A DNA stretch of 64,000 nt from Anaspis maculata. Taxonomy: Eukaryota > Arthropoda > Insecta > Coleoptera > Scraptiidae. This document shows, in pieces, positions 36,894 to 47,699 of this stretch (positions are counted from its first letter, which is position 1; each line of letters begins with the position of its first letter). The position numbers and the translations under genes are program-made. The notes beneath the pieces are model-generated. The model was not told the DNA's origin. It saw only the letters and a list, made by a program, of their open reading frames with translations, and did no database searches. The stretch covers positions 7,192,001 to 7,256,000 of the forward strand of contig OX421966.1 in NCBI GenBank assembly GCA_949128115.1. The letters run 5' to 3'.

Positions 36894-37866
36894 AATTATC
36901 AGTGGAGCCAAAGCCACACCTGATGAAGCCATCTTTCCTCTTCGATCTGTTTTGGACTTTGTGTTATCTCACTCACAGGGAGATGAACGGCCATATTTGA
37001 AGATTTCAATTTTTGGGATTGATTTCTTGGGGTTGTTGGATTCGGGTGCAAGCCGAACAATCATGGGTAAGAAAGGATGGCAAATCATCAAGAATTCGGG
37101 ATGCGTAGATCTGCTAAGTAGTGATGTTTCGTCGGTAACCGTTGCAAATGGTAACGTGTGTGAGTGTATTGGTGTTTTGCGAGTTCCAGTAAAGCTGCGA
37201 ACTATTGAAAAGATCATTGACATACTGATAGTGCCGAGTTTGAATCATTTGTTGATATTGGGAATTGATTTTTGGTCGAGTATGGGAATTGTCCCTGATC
37301 TGCGATCTAATGAGTGGTCTTTTACTAATTCGGAGTCTGGAGCATGTCTCGACTCAGTCAATGCTTTGAATCCACACAGTAGTTTATCTTCGGATCGGCA
37401 AAAAATACTTGACGAGCTACTTGACGACGTTTTCGAGAAAATGGGCAGTGGACTCGGCTGCACTGACGTTGTGGAACACAAAATCGAAGTGATGGAGGGA
37501 GTTCAACCGATAAAGCAACGCTATTACCCAGTTTCTCCTGCAATTATGAAGCATATTGATGTCGAACTCCAGAAGATGCTAGAGATGGGAGTGGTCCAAC
37601 CTTCCAGTAGCCCATGGAGTAGTCCAATCGTGATGGTAAAGAAGAAAAATGATACCTATAGATTCTGCGTCGATTTCAGAAAAGTGAACGCTGTGACCAA
37701 ACGCGACGCATATCCTTTGCCATTCATTACGAACATTTTGGATAAATTGAGAGACGCACGGTTCCTGACCAGCCTGGATATTCGATCGGCTTATCACCAG
37801 ATACCAGTGGAGAGGGGAATCCAGACAATACACGGCCTTTACTGTACCTGGAAGAGGATTATTTGA
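36853..37866 (+). CDS. pol: Pol, N-terminal part: protease and reverse transcriptase fingers/palm
   Basis: The frame has no ATG start of its own; it is entered by -1 frameshifting from gag. Counting from codon 36952, an aspartic protease has LLDSGAS (catalytic D at residue 30, codon at 37039) and the ILGIDF motif at about 102-107. This enzyme would cleave Gag-Pol. Reverse transcriptase begins near residue 175, with SPWSSPIVMVKKK, YRFCVDFRKVN (about 236-246) and LDIRSAYHQI, whose D276 is the first catalytic aspartate. Similarity is lost after about residue 288, and a TGA ends the frame at 37866. The rest of reverse transcriptase continues in the +2 frame from 37817. The break looks like one extra G. 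Confidence 0.92.
   Translation, partial: RTPEAKVNGLPSSRIISGAKATPDEAIFPLRSVLDFVLSHSQGDERPYLKISIFGIDFLGLLDSGASRTIMGKKGWQIIKNSGCVDLLSSDVSSVTVANGNVCECIGVLRVPVKLRTIEKIIDILIVPSLNHLLILGIDFWSSMGIVPDLRSNEWSFTNSESGACLDSVNALNPHSSLSSDRQKILDELLDDVFEKMGSGLGCTDVVEHKIEVMEGVQPIKQRYYPVSPAIMKHIDVELQKMLEMGVVQPSSSPWSSPIVMVKKKNDTYRFCVDFRKVNAVTKRDAYPLPFITNILDKLRDARFLTSLDIRSAYHQIPVERGIQTIHGLYCTWKRII
37814..37817 (+). other. Frame break in reverse transcriptase (G run)
   Basis: The run GGGG is where pol homology passes from one frame to another. One base more than the in-frame length would explain it. Homology upstream ends with SAYHQIPVE and resumes downstream before LPFGLHSAP, so little or nothing else is missing. 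It is either a real inactivating mutation or a homopolymer sequencing error. Confidence 0.85.
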
Positions 37867-40105
37867 ATTTTGTCGTCTTCCATTCGGTCTCCACTCGGCT
37901 CCTGCAACCTGGCAGCGATTTATTGATTGTGTTTTGGGCATGGACCTGGAACCGAATGTGTTTGTTTATCTTGATGATATCGTGATCGTGACACAGACAT
38001 TCGAACAGCACATTGATATTTTAAAGAAGATATTTTCTCGATTAAATGCCGCTGGTCTCACGCTTGGAAGAGAAAAATGCCAATTTTGTAGAGATGAACT
38101 CCGTTATTTGGGATACGTGGTCGACGTGAACGGTCTACATGTAGATCCTGAAAAAGTCAACGCGATTTTGAAGATACCAACCCCTAGCAAAGTGTCTGAA
38201 GTAAGAGCTATCGTAGGAACAGCATCGTGGTACCGGAGGTTCATACCCAACTTTTCGACACTGATCCGACCACTCACCGACTTGACGAGGAAAAACGTGA
38301 AGTTTAAATGGGGCGTCCCACAAGAAGAGGCGTTCATGAAGATAAAGGAGTACTTGATTTCCGCCCCTGTCCTTTCATGTCCGAACTTTGAGCTTCCTTT
38401 TGTCGTGCAGACCGACGCTAGCTCCTACGGCATCGGCGCAGTATTGTCTCAGAATGACCCGGATGGAGAGGAGAGGGTGATTTGCTATCTGTCTAAATCA
38501 TTAACAAGACAGGAACAAAAATGGTCGACAGTTGAAAAGGAGTGCTACGCAGTGCTATGGGCTGTCCAGAAATTGAGACCATACGTGGAAGGGTCGCACT
38601 TTACGGTCATTACCGACCATTGGTCGCTACAATGGTTGCGAAATCTACATGATCCCACAGGCAGATTGGCACGATGGGCCATCAAACTCCAGCAATATAG
38701 TTTTGACATCGTCCATAGAAGAGGGAAAGATCACGTGGTACCAGATATGTTGTCACGATCGGTACCTGTCCTGGACCAAGTAGAAGTTACACCGGACCTA
38801 AACGTTGAGATTGCTGATCAAAATGGTTTTGTGGATGAGCGTAAGATGAATCCGGATCGATGGTACACGAAGATGTTGCGAAACGTTGAAGGAAACCAAT
38901 TGCGGTTTGGTTCGTGGAAGGTTGAGAAATCGAAGTTGTACAAGTGTGTTCGATGGAATGTGGAATCTGATTTACTCAACCCCGACAGTAACTGGAAGCT
39001 TGTGATACCGAAGGCAGATCGACGAGAAATCTTGGAGAGGTATCATGACGACCCGTGTGCTGGCCACGCCGGAATTTTTAAGACTTATAAGCGTGTTTCT
39101 CAACATTATTATTGGCCAAAGATGAAAGCCGACATCACCCGATACGTTAAATCCTGTATGACGTGCGAGAAGAATAAGTTGGAGCGGAGGAAGCCCGCGG
39201 GATTGCATGCTCCGCCCCGTGTTGTTGATGAACCTTTTGAAGTAGTGTGCTGCGACCTTATAGGGCCTTTGCCGAGATCCAACAAAGGTTACAAGTTTAT
39301 TATGGTTATAATCGATTATTTCAGCAAATTCACCTTGGTCGTGCCTCTGCGTGATGCTACCGCCCAGCTGACCTGTAGAGCATTGGAGGATCAACTACTA
39401 CTCATGTTCGCTCAACCCAAGATCTTGATATGCGATAACGGACCAAACTTCCGAAGTAAGGTGTTCCAGCAGTTGCTCCAAACGTATGGCGTCCGCCAAT
39501 CCTTTACGGCCGCTTACCATGCGCAAGCAAACCCTACAGAACGAGTAAACCAAACTTTGGAGACCATGATCAGATGTTACGTCACTGAGAACCATAAAAC
39601 ATGGGATGCTCATCTGTCGAAACTGGCCTGTGCTATCCGCACACAAGTACACGAAGTTACGAGGCGCACGCCGTATTCGGTAGTGTTTGGTCGTGAGATG
39701 CCAAGCAATCTGTCCTTGTCTGGTCCGGTTGATCCACCGGTTGGCTTCGAAGTAGACGAATCTAAAGTTGTTGCAGATCGACGAGATGAACTTCGAAGGG
39801 TATACGTTGATGTGAAGAACCGAATTCTGAAGGCAGCGGAGAAAAATCGCCGAATTTACAACTTGAGACGCCGTGATGTGAGATACGAAATTGGTGCATC
39901 TGTTCTTCGAAGGAATTTTCCTCAGTCTGATGCTGCGAGATTTTTCTCTGCAAAGTTAGCTCCGCGATACGTCGGCCCTTATGTGATTTCAAAGATAGTG
40001 TCCCCGTGGACCTATGTGTTAAAGGACTTGGAAGGCAAGCCATGTGGTACCTGGCACGCCAAAGATCTTAAGCCAGCTGTAAATCGAGATGATGTGGTGG
40101 AATAG
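37817..40105 (+). CDS. pol: Pol, C-terminal part: reverse transcriptase palm/thumb, RNase H, integrase
   Basis: Continuation of pol after the break, open to a TAG at 40103-40105. Residue numbers count from 37934. Reverse transcriptase YLDD (12-15) holds the other two catalytic aspartates. RNase H has QTDASS (D161), EKECYAV (E203), ITDHW (D228) and VVPDML (D271). Integrase has an H2C2 zinc domain (H371, H378, C408, C411) and a catalytic core with CCDLIGP (D441), ICDNGPNF (D501) and NPTERVN (E536), a DD34E spacing. A C-terminal GPY/F module, KLAPRYVGPYVI, lies near 675-686. I see no chromodomain after it. All catalytic residues that I can locate are present, so apart from the upstream break this half looks functional. 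Reverse transcription and integration of the element are the expected roles. Confidence 0.93.
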   Translation, partial: ESRQYTAFTVPGRGLFEFCRLPFGLHSAPATWQRFIDCVLGMDLEPNVFVYLDDIVIVTQTFEQHIDILKKIFSRLNAAGLTLGREKCQFCRDELRYLGYVVDVNGLHVDPEKVNAILKIPTPSKVSEVRAIVGTASWYRRFIPNFSTLIRPLTDLTRKNVKFKWGVPQEEAFMKIKEYLISAPVLSCPNFELPFVVQTDASSYGIGAVLSQNDPDGEERVICYLSKSLTRQEQKWSTVEKECYAVLWAVQKLRPYVEGSHFTVITDHWSLQWLRNLHDPTGRLARWAIKLQQYSFDIVHRRGKDHVVPDMLSRSVPVLDQVEVTPDLNVEIADQNGFVDERKMNPDRWYTKMLRNVEGNQLRFGSWKVEKSKLYKCVRWNVESDLLNPDSNWKLVIPKADRREILERYHDDPCAGHAGIFKTYKRVSQHYYWPKMKADITRYVKSCMTCEKNKLERRKPAGLHAPPRVVDEPFEVVCCDLIGPLPRSNKGYKFIMVIIDYFSKFTLVVPLRDATAQLTCRALEDQLLLMFAQPKILICDNGPNFRSKVFQQLLQTYGVRQSFTAAYHAQANPTERVNQTLETMIRCYVTENHKTWDAHLSKLACAIRTQVHEVTRRTPYSVVFGREMPSNLSLSGPVDPPVGFEVDESKVVADRRDELRRVYVDVKNRILKAAEKNRRIYNLRRRDVRYEIGASVLRRNFPQSDAARFFSAKLAPRYVGPYVISKIVSPWTYVLKDLEGKPCGTWHAKDLKPAVNRDDVVE

Positions 40106-40148
40106 CGTATGGTGCTATGGATTGAGGTGGGAAAGTTTCTTGGTGGTT
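40106..40148 (+). other. Short 3' untranslated region, no env
   Basis: Only 43 bases lie between the pol stop and the polypurine tract. This rules out an envelope gene in this copy. Confidence 0.85.
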
Positions 40149-40157
40149 AGGGGGGAA
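40149..40157 (+). promoter_or_regulatory. Polypurine tract
   Basis: AGGGGGGAA, then one T, lies directly before the TGTCAC start of the 3' LTR. This is the RNase H-resistant primer expected for plus-strand DNA synthesis. Confidence 0.88.
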
Positions 40158-40158
40158 T

Positions 40159-41741
40159 TGTCACGACTCAAAAAGTCGCGCCAACGGAAATTCTTTTATT
40201 TTGTTATTTTGATTAAAATTGGTTCCGCTAGATGGAAATGGCTGTCCGCAGGCGTAGGTAAATAGGTACTCTTGCCGCGCGAGTTTTAGGTTTGAACAAA
40301 AAGACAAAAAGGGAGATAAGACTTTTTACCATTCTGGCGTCAGGTGAAATTACGAATGTGCATGGTGCCAACTCTTATGAGGATATAAGTAATTTCACCG
40401 AGTTCATTACTCCAAACAATCAATTTGGTTGTGTCGAAATTGTGCCGTTGTGACGGAGGGATCGTTTGGAGTGTCCAATTAATTTGGGATTTGAATACGT
40501 CGATTCAGCGTGAGTGAAAATGTTTTGTCTCTTGACAACATTTCTCGTCAAAATTAATATTCTTTGCAGGCCTTTCTTCGGAAATACAAATACCTATCGT
40601 TTTGTGATCGCTATTGTTGTTAGCGGAAATTATTGTGTGTTGGCGAGACCCTTTTTGAAAGGTTAGTGCTTATTCGTTCAAACTTAAAAAGAGAAAGTTA
40701 TCAGTTCTCAATTTTCTCCTGAGGCGCCGAGGGATGTCCATTTATTGATGGAGAATGTATATTTTTTAGGGTTCTCCGGCCTAGTTGTTCCCCAGCCTAG
40801 CTTTCCGGCAGATTTTTGCCGCTGGAGTTGTCGAAAATTGCAAAATTCTCGAAGTGGTTTTTGCCACCCTTGGAGCTGTGAAGGGAGATAGGAACGCCGA
40901 AAGGCCTGGAAACTGTTGCTGTCTTCTTCCTTCATACCACCTACCTGCCTTACTACCCGTCATCCATCATCGAGTATCGGCAATTGTCATCGATTGACGA
41001 CGAATTTGCGAAGGACGTCTTTTGTCACCTGGAGGATTTGTGACCGCCTTTTTTTTGTCAACTGCCAGATAAGCCCGACTTTTAGTTATTTTCAATTTAT
41101 TATTTGCGCGCAATTTAATTGTTATCGTAACTGCGTATTTATTTGCGCTGAACTTTGAGCGACGTGTACACGGCCGGTCGGAAGGAAACGCGATAAATTT
41201 TACCGGTTATCGTAGCGGTTATCGTAGCCATTTTTAAATTTGAACACGCTGTACCTACGATAAAAACGGCGCAGAAGACAGGCTTTTTGGTAGTTTTAGA
41301 ACGGTTCCATTGGACCTAGGCGACCTCCATTATTTTTATTGTTTTTCTTTTATTCTTTCTTCAAAAGAATAATCCTTACGATACGTCCATTTTGCTAATT
41401 TTTTTTTGTTATTCATTTATTGATTGCCTGATTTAATTTAAAACCTACATTTTTTTTCCCTTTTCAATATTATCATTACATTCTTCTTTAATAATAATCT
41501 ATTTAAACGTATTTTTCCTAGTTCTTTTAAATTATTTTCCATTCCTTGTGCGACAGCCCAGTGAGATTTGATTTGAAACTTTTGAAGCTTTCCGTTTTTG
41601 AGCTTCGTGGAGAAAAAAAGCGGTGGCGCCTATTTTCCCTTCTAAATAAAACGAAAAACAAAGGGAATCAGTCAGTATAAGATCCACCCCCAAACCCTGA
41701 CTAACCGGAGCAACACAGTCCACCTCGAATTGGGTGTGACA
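40159..41741 (+). repeat. 3' LTR, 1583 bp
   Basis: Second copy of the 5' LTR, offset 6861 bp until the T run near 41450, which is two bases shorter. It contains the same inverted repeat with TATAAG (40343-40399), 12-bp tandem repeat (41204-41227) and AATAAA (41645-41650). It ends GTGACA and is followed by the TCAC duplication. Confidence 0.97.
41645..41650 (+). terminator. Polyadenylation signal AATAAA in 3' LTR
   Basis: Located 91 bp before the LTR end. It is the likely signal for 3' end formation of the retrotransposon transcript. The downstream cleavage site is not defined. Confidence 0.6.
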
Positions 41742-41745
41742 TCAC
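41742..41745 (+). repeat. Target site duplication (right), TCAC
   Basis: Directly follows the GTGACA end of the 3' LTR and matches 33294-33297. The satellite resumes here in the correct phase (GTGGGTTGGAGCC). Confidence 0.95.
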
Positions 41746-42750
41746 GTGGGTTGGAGCCTGGAGTCACGTGGGTTCAAACCTGAACTTTTGGATAACAATT
41801 GTGTCTTTTTTTCTATATTTGTGTTCGTTCGTCAGATGTTGCATTTGGAAAGAGTAGCTGCCAACTTCAAAAGTGGTTACCGATCGTTTTCAAAGTCACG
41901 TGGGTTGAAGCCTGAAGTCACGTGGGTTGAAGCTAAGAGTCACGTGGGTTGAAACCTGAACTTTTTGGATAACAATTGTGTCTTTCCTTTTATATTTGTG
42001 TTCGTTCGTCAGATGTTGCGTTTGGAAAGAGTAGCTGCCAACTTCAAAAGTGGTGACCGGTCGTTTTCAAAGTCAAGTGGGTTGAAGCCTGAAGTCACGT
42101 GGGTTGAAGCCTGAAGTCACGTGGGTTAAAACCTGAACTTTTTGGATAACAATTGTGTCTTTTCTTCTATATTTGTGTTCGTTCGTCAGATGTTGCGTTT
42201 GGAAAGAGTAGCTGCCAACTTCAAAAGTGGTTACCGATCGTTTTCAAAGTCACGTGGGTTGAAGCCTGAAGTCACGTGGGTTGAAGCCTGAGGTCACGTG
42301 GGTTGAAGCCAAAAGTCACGTGGGTTAAAACCTGAACTTTTTGGATACCAATTGTGTCTTTTCTTCTATATTTGTGTTCGTTCGTCAGATGTTGCGTTTG
42401 GAAAGAGTAGCTGCCAACTTCAAAAGTGGTGACCGATCGTTCTCAAAGTCACGTGGGTTGGAGCCTGAAGTCACGTGGGTTGAAGCCTGAAGTCACGTGG
42501 GTTAAAACCTGAACTTTTTGGATAACAATTTTGTTTTTTCTTCTATATTTGTGTTCGTTCGTCAGATGTTGCGTTTGGAACAAGTAGCTACCAACTTCAA
42601 AAGTGGTTACCGATCGTTTTCAAAGTCACGTGGGTTGAAGCCTGAAGTCACGTGGGTTGAAGCCAAGAGTCACGAGGGTTGAAACCTGAACTTTTTGGAT
42701 AACAATTTTGTCTTTTCTTCTATATTTGTGTTCGTTCGTCAGATGTTGCG

Positions 42751-42770
42751 TTTGGAAAGACCGATCGTTT
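42751..42770 (+). other. Monomer with 26-bp internal deletion (first of three)
   Basis: GTTTGGAAAGA is joined directly to CCGATCG, removing about 26 bp of the core that starts GTAGCTGCC. A GA dinucleotide at both ends is a possible microhomology. The same deletion is seen near 56861 and 57190. Confidence 0.85.
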
Positions 42771-45700
42771 TCAAAGTCACGTGGGTTGAAGCCTGAAGTC
42801 ACGTGGGTTGAAGCCTGAAGTCACGTGGGTTAAAACCTGAACTTTTTGGATAACAATTGTGTTTTTCCTTCTATATGTGTTCGTTCGTCAGATGTTGCGT
42901 TTGGAACAAGTAGCTGCCAACATCAAAAGTGTTGACCGATCGTTTTGAAAGTCACGTGGGTGGAAGCCTGAAGTCACGTGGGTTGGAGCCTGGAGTCACG
43001 TCGGTTCAAATCTGAACTTTTTGGATAACAATTGTGTCTTTTTTCCTATATTTGTGTTCGTTCGTCAGATGTTGCGTTTAGAAAGAGTAGCTGCCAACTT
43101 CAAAAGTGGTTACCGATCGTTTTCAAAGTCACGTGGGTTGAAGCCTGAAGTCACGTGGGTTGAAGCCAAAAGTCACGTGGGTTGAAACCTGAACTTTTTG
43201 AATAACAATTGTGTCTTTTCTTCTATATTTGTGTTCGTTCGTCAGATGTTGCGTTTGGAAAGAGTAGCTGCCAACTTCAAAAGTGGTGACCGATCGTTTT
43301 CAAAGTCACGTGGGTTGAAGCTTGAAGTCACGTGGGTTGAAGTTTGAAGTCACGTGGGTTAAAACCTGAACTTCTTGGATAACAATTGTGTTTTTTCTTC
43401 TATATTTGTGTTCGTTCGTCAGATGTTGCGTTTGGAACAAGTAGCTGCCAACATCAAAAGTGGTGACCGATCGTTCTGAAAGTCACGTGGGTGAAAGCCT
43501 AAAGTCACGTGGGTTGGAGCGTGGAGTCACGTGGGTTCAAACCTGAACTTTTTGGATAACAATTGTGTCTTTTCTCCTATATTTGTGTTCGTTCGTCAGA
43601 TGTTGCGTTTGGAAAGAGTAGCTGCCAACTTCAAAAGTGGTTACCGATCGTTTTCAAAGTCACGTGGGTTGAAGCCTGAAGTCACGTGGGTTGAAGCCAA
43701 AAGTCACGTGGGTTGAAACCTGAACTTTTTGGATAACAATTGTGTCTTTTCTTCTATATTTGTGTTCGTTCGTCAGATGTTGCGTTTGGAAAGAGTAGCT
43801 GCCAACTTTAAAAGTGGTGACCGATCGTTTCCAAAGTCACGTGGGTTGAAGCCTGAAATCACGTGAGTTGAAGCCTGGAGTCACGTGGGTTCAAACCTAA
43901 ACTTTTTGGATAACAATTGTGTCTTTTTTTCTATATTTGTGTTCGATCGTCAGATGTTGCGTTTGGAAAGAGTAGCTGCCAACTTCAAAAGTGGTTACCG
44001 ATCGTTTTCAAAGTCACGTGGGTTGAAGCCTGAAGTCACGTGGGTGAAAACCTGAACTTTTTGGATAACAATTGTGTTTCTCCTTCTATATTTGTGTTCG
44101 TTCGTCAGATGTTGCGTTTGGAACAAGTAGCTGCCAACATCAAAAGTGGTGACCGATCGTTTTGAAAGTCACGTGGGTGAAAGCCTGAAGTCACGTGGGT
44201 TGGAGCCTGAAGTCACGTGGGTTGAAACCTGACATTTTTGGATAACAATTGTGTCTTTTTTTCTATATTTGTGTTCGTTTGTCAGATGTTGCGTTTAGAA
44301 AGAGTAGCTGCCAACTTCAAAAGTGATTACCGATCGTTTTCAAAGTCACGTGGGTTGAAGCCTGGAGTCACGTGGGTTGAAGCCAGAAGTCACGTGGGTT
44401 GAAACCTGAACTTTTTGGATAACAATTGTGTCTTTTCTTCTATATTTGTGTTCGTTCGTCAGATGTTGCGTTTGGAAAGAGTAGCTGCCAACTTCAAAAG
44501 TGGTTACCGATCGTTTTCAAAGTCACGTTGGTTGAAGCCTGAAGTCACGTGGGTTGAAGCCTTAGGTCACGTGGGTTGAAGCCAAAAGTCACGTGGGTTA
44601 AAACCTGAACTTTTTGGATACCAATTGTGTTTTTTCTTTTATATTTGTGTTCGTTCGTCTGATGTTGCGTTTGGAACAAGTAGCTGCCAACATCAAAAGT
44701 GGTGACCGATCGTTTTCAAAGTCACGTGGGTTGAAGCCTGAAGTCACGTGGGTTGAAGCCTGAAGTCACGTGGGTTAAAACCTGAACTTTTTGGATAACA
44801 ATTGTGTTTTTTCTTCTATATTTGTGTTCGTTCGTCAGATGTTGCGTTTGGAACAAGTAGCTGCCAACATCAAAAGTGGTGACCGATCGTTTTGAAAGTC
44901 ACGTGGGTGAAAGCCTGAAGTCACGTGGGTTGGAGCCTGGAGTCACGTGGTTTCAAACCTGAACTTTTTGGATAACAATTGTGTCTTTTTTTCCATATTT
45001 GTGTTCGTTCGTCAGATGTTGCGTTTGGAAAGAGTAGCTGCCAACTTTAAAAGTGGTTACCGATCGTTTTCAAAGTCACGTGGGTTGAAGCCTGAAGTCC
45101 CGTGGGTTGAAGCCAAAAGCCACGTGGGTTGAAACCTGAACTTTTTGAATAACAATTGTGTCTTTTCTTCTATATCTGTGTCCATTCGTCAGATGTTGCG
45201 TTTGGAAAGAGTAGCTGCCAACTTCAAAAGTGGTGACCGATCGTTTCCAAAGTCACGTGGGTTGAAGCCTGAGGTCACGTGAGTTGAAGCCTGGAGTCAC
45301 GTGGGTCCAAACCTAAACTTTTTGGATAACAATTGTGTCTTTTTTTCTATATTTGTGTTCGTTCGTCAGATGTTGCGTTTGGAAAGAGTAGCTGCGAACT
45401 TCTAAAGTGGTTACCGATCGTTTTCAAAGTCACGTGGGTTGAAGCCTGAAGTCACGTGGGTTAAAGCCTGAGGTCACGTGGGTTGAAGCTTGAGGTCACG
45501 TGGGTTGAAGCCAAAAGTCACGTGGGTTGAAACCTGAACTTTTTGGATAACAATTGTGTCTTTTCTTCTATATTTGTGTTCGTTCGTCAGATGTTGCTTT
45601 TGGAAAGAGTAGCTGCCAGCTTCAAAAGTGATGACCGATCGTTTTCAAAGTCACGTGGGTTGAAGCTTGAAGTCACGTGGGTTGAAGTTTGAAGTCACGT

Positions 45701-47699
45701 GGGTTAAAACCTGAACTTCTTGGATAACAATTGTGTTTTTTCTTCTATATTTGTGTTCGTTCGTCAGATGTTGCGTTTGGAACAAGTAGCTGCCAACATC
45801 AAAAGTGGTGACCGATCGTTCTGAAAGTCACCTGGGTGAAAGCCTGAAGTCACGTGGGTTGGAGCCTGGATTCACGTGGGTTCAAACCTGAACTTTTTGG
45901 ATAACAATTGTGTCTTTCCTCCTATATTTGTGTTCGTTCGTCAGATGTTGCGTTTGGAAAGAGTAGCTGCCAACTTCAAAAGTGGTTACCGATCGTTTTC
46001 AAAGTCACGTGGGTTGAAGCCTGAAGTCACGTGGGTTGAAGCCAAGAGTCACGTGAATTGAAACCTGAACTTTTTGAATAACAATTGTGTCTTTTCTTCT
46101 ATATCTGTGTTCGTTCGTCAGATGTTGCGTTTGGAAAGAGTAGCTGCCAACTTCAAAAGTGGTGACCGATCGTTTCCAAAGCCACGTGGGTTGAAGCCTG
46201 AAGTCACGTGGGTTGAAGCCCGGAGTCACGTGGGTTCAAACCTAAACTTTTTGGATAACAATTGTGTCTTTTTTTCTATATTTGTGTTCGATCGTCAGAT
46301 TTTGCGTTTGGAAAGAGTAGCTGCCAACTTCAAAAGTGGTTACCGATCGTTTTCAAAGACACGTGGGTTGAAGCCTGAAGTCACGTGGGTTGAAGCCAAA
46401 AGTCACGTGGGTTGAAACCTGAACTTTTTGGATAACAATTGTGTCTTTTCTTCTATATTTGTGTTCTTTCGACAGATGTTGCGTTTGGAAAGAGTAGCTG
46501 CCAACTTCAAAAGTGGTGACCGATCGTTTCCAAAGTCACGTGGGTTGATGCCTGAAGTCACGTGGGTTGGAGCATGGAGTCACGTGGGTTCAAACCTAAA
46601 CTTTTTGGATAACAATTGTGTCTTTTTTTCTATATTTGTGTTTGTTTGTCAGATGTTGCGTTTGGAAAGAGTAGCTGCCAACTTCAAAAGTGGTTACCGA
46701 TCGTTTTCAAAGTCACGTGGGTTGAAGCCTGAAGTCACGTGGGTTGAAGCCTGAGGTCACGTGGGTTGAAGCCAAAAGTCACGTGGGTTAAAACCTGAAC
46801 TTTTTGGATACCAATTGTGTTTTTTCTTCTATATTTGTGTTCGTTCGTCAGATGTTGCGTTTGGAACAAGTAGCTGCCAACATCAAAAGTGGTGACCGAT
46901 CGTTCTGAAAGTCACGTGGGTGAAAGCCTGAAGTCACGTGGGTTGGAGCCTGGAGTCACGTGGGTTCAAACCTGAACTTTTTGGATAACAATTGTGTCTT
47001 TTCTTCTATATTTGTGTTCGTTCGTCAGATGTTGCGTTTGGAAAGAGTAGCTGCCAACTTCAAAAGTGGTTACCGATCGTTTTCAAAGTCACGTGGGTTG
47101 AAGCCAGAAATCACGTGGATTGAAGCCTGAAGTCACGTGGGTTGAAGCCAAAAGTCACGTGGGTTGAAACCTGAACTTTTTGGATAACAATTGTGTCTTT
47201 TCTTCTATATTTGTGTTCGTTCGTCAGATGTTGCGTTTGGAAAGAGTAGCTGCCAACTTCGAAAGTGGTGACCGATCGTTCTCAAAGTCACGTGGGTTGA
47301 AGCCTGAAGTCACGTGGGTTGGAGCCTGAAGTCACGTGGGTTAAAACCTGAACTTTTTGGATAACTATTGTGTTTTTTCTTCTATATTTGTGATCGTTCG
47401 TCAGATGTTGCGTTTGGAACAAGTAGCTGCCAACATCAAAAGTGGTGACCGATCGTTTTAAAAGTCACGTGGGCGAAAGCCTGAAGTCACGTGGGTTGGA
47501 GCCTGGAGTCACGTGGGTTCAAACCTGAACTTTTGGATAACAATTGTGTCTTTTTTTTCTATATTTGTGTTCGTTCGTCAGATGTTGCGTTTGGAAAGAG
47601 TAGCTGCCAACTTCAAAAGTGGTTACCGATCGTTTTCAAAGTCACGTGGGTTGAAGCCTGAAGTCACGTGGGTTGAAGCCTGAAGTCACGTGGGTTGAA

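Larger units (their letters stand above)
33298..41741 (+). mobile_element. Ty3/gypsy LTR retrotransposon, nearly complete
   Basis: An 8444-bp element inserted in the satellite. In order it has a 5' LTR, a tRNA-Lys primer-binding site, a leader, gag, pol (protease, reverse transcriptase, RNase H, integrase), a polypurine tract and a 3' LTR. Reverse transcriptase and RNase H before integrase place it in the Ty3/gypsy group rather than Ty1/copia. There is no envelope gene: only about 43 bases separate the pol stop from the polypurine tract. The LTRs are almost identical, so insertion was recent. One frame break in reverse transcriptase (37814-37817) suggests the copy is non-autonomous, unless the break is a sequencing error. 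The subfamily cannot be named without a search. Confidence 0.97.
41742..47650 (+). repeat. Right superunit, copy 1
   Basis: Collinear with about 55820-61041. Landmark pairs are 41842 with 55921 (offset 14079, both with the rare GCATTTGG), 42761 with 56862 (14101), 43801 with 57347 (13546), 44947 with 58515 and 45876 with 59444 (13568), and 46428 with 59819 (13391). The last step of 177 bp is one monomer, and others are one 22-mer. The step between 42761 and 43801 is a larger loss (555 bp) in copy 2. Confidence 0.82.

Noticed and set aside
37800..37870. Programmed frameshift inside reverse transcriptase
   Set aside because: No slippery heptamer or structure is evident, and a shift between RT catalytic motifs has no precedent I know of. 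A one-base G-run error or mutation is simpler.
38730..38742. CACGTG inside pol as a satellite-derived site
   Set aside because: A lone hexamer in coding sequence with no flanking 22-mer similarity; chance.
40106..40158. Envelope gene (errantivirus-like element)
   Set aside because: Only about 43 bases separate the pol stop from the polypurine tract.
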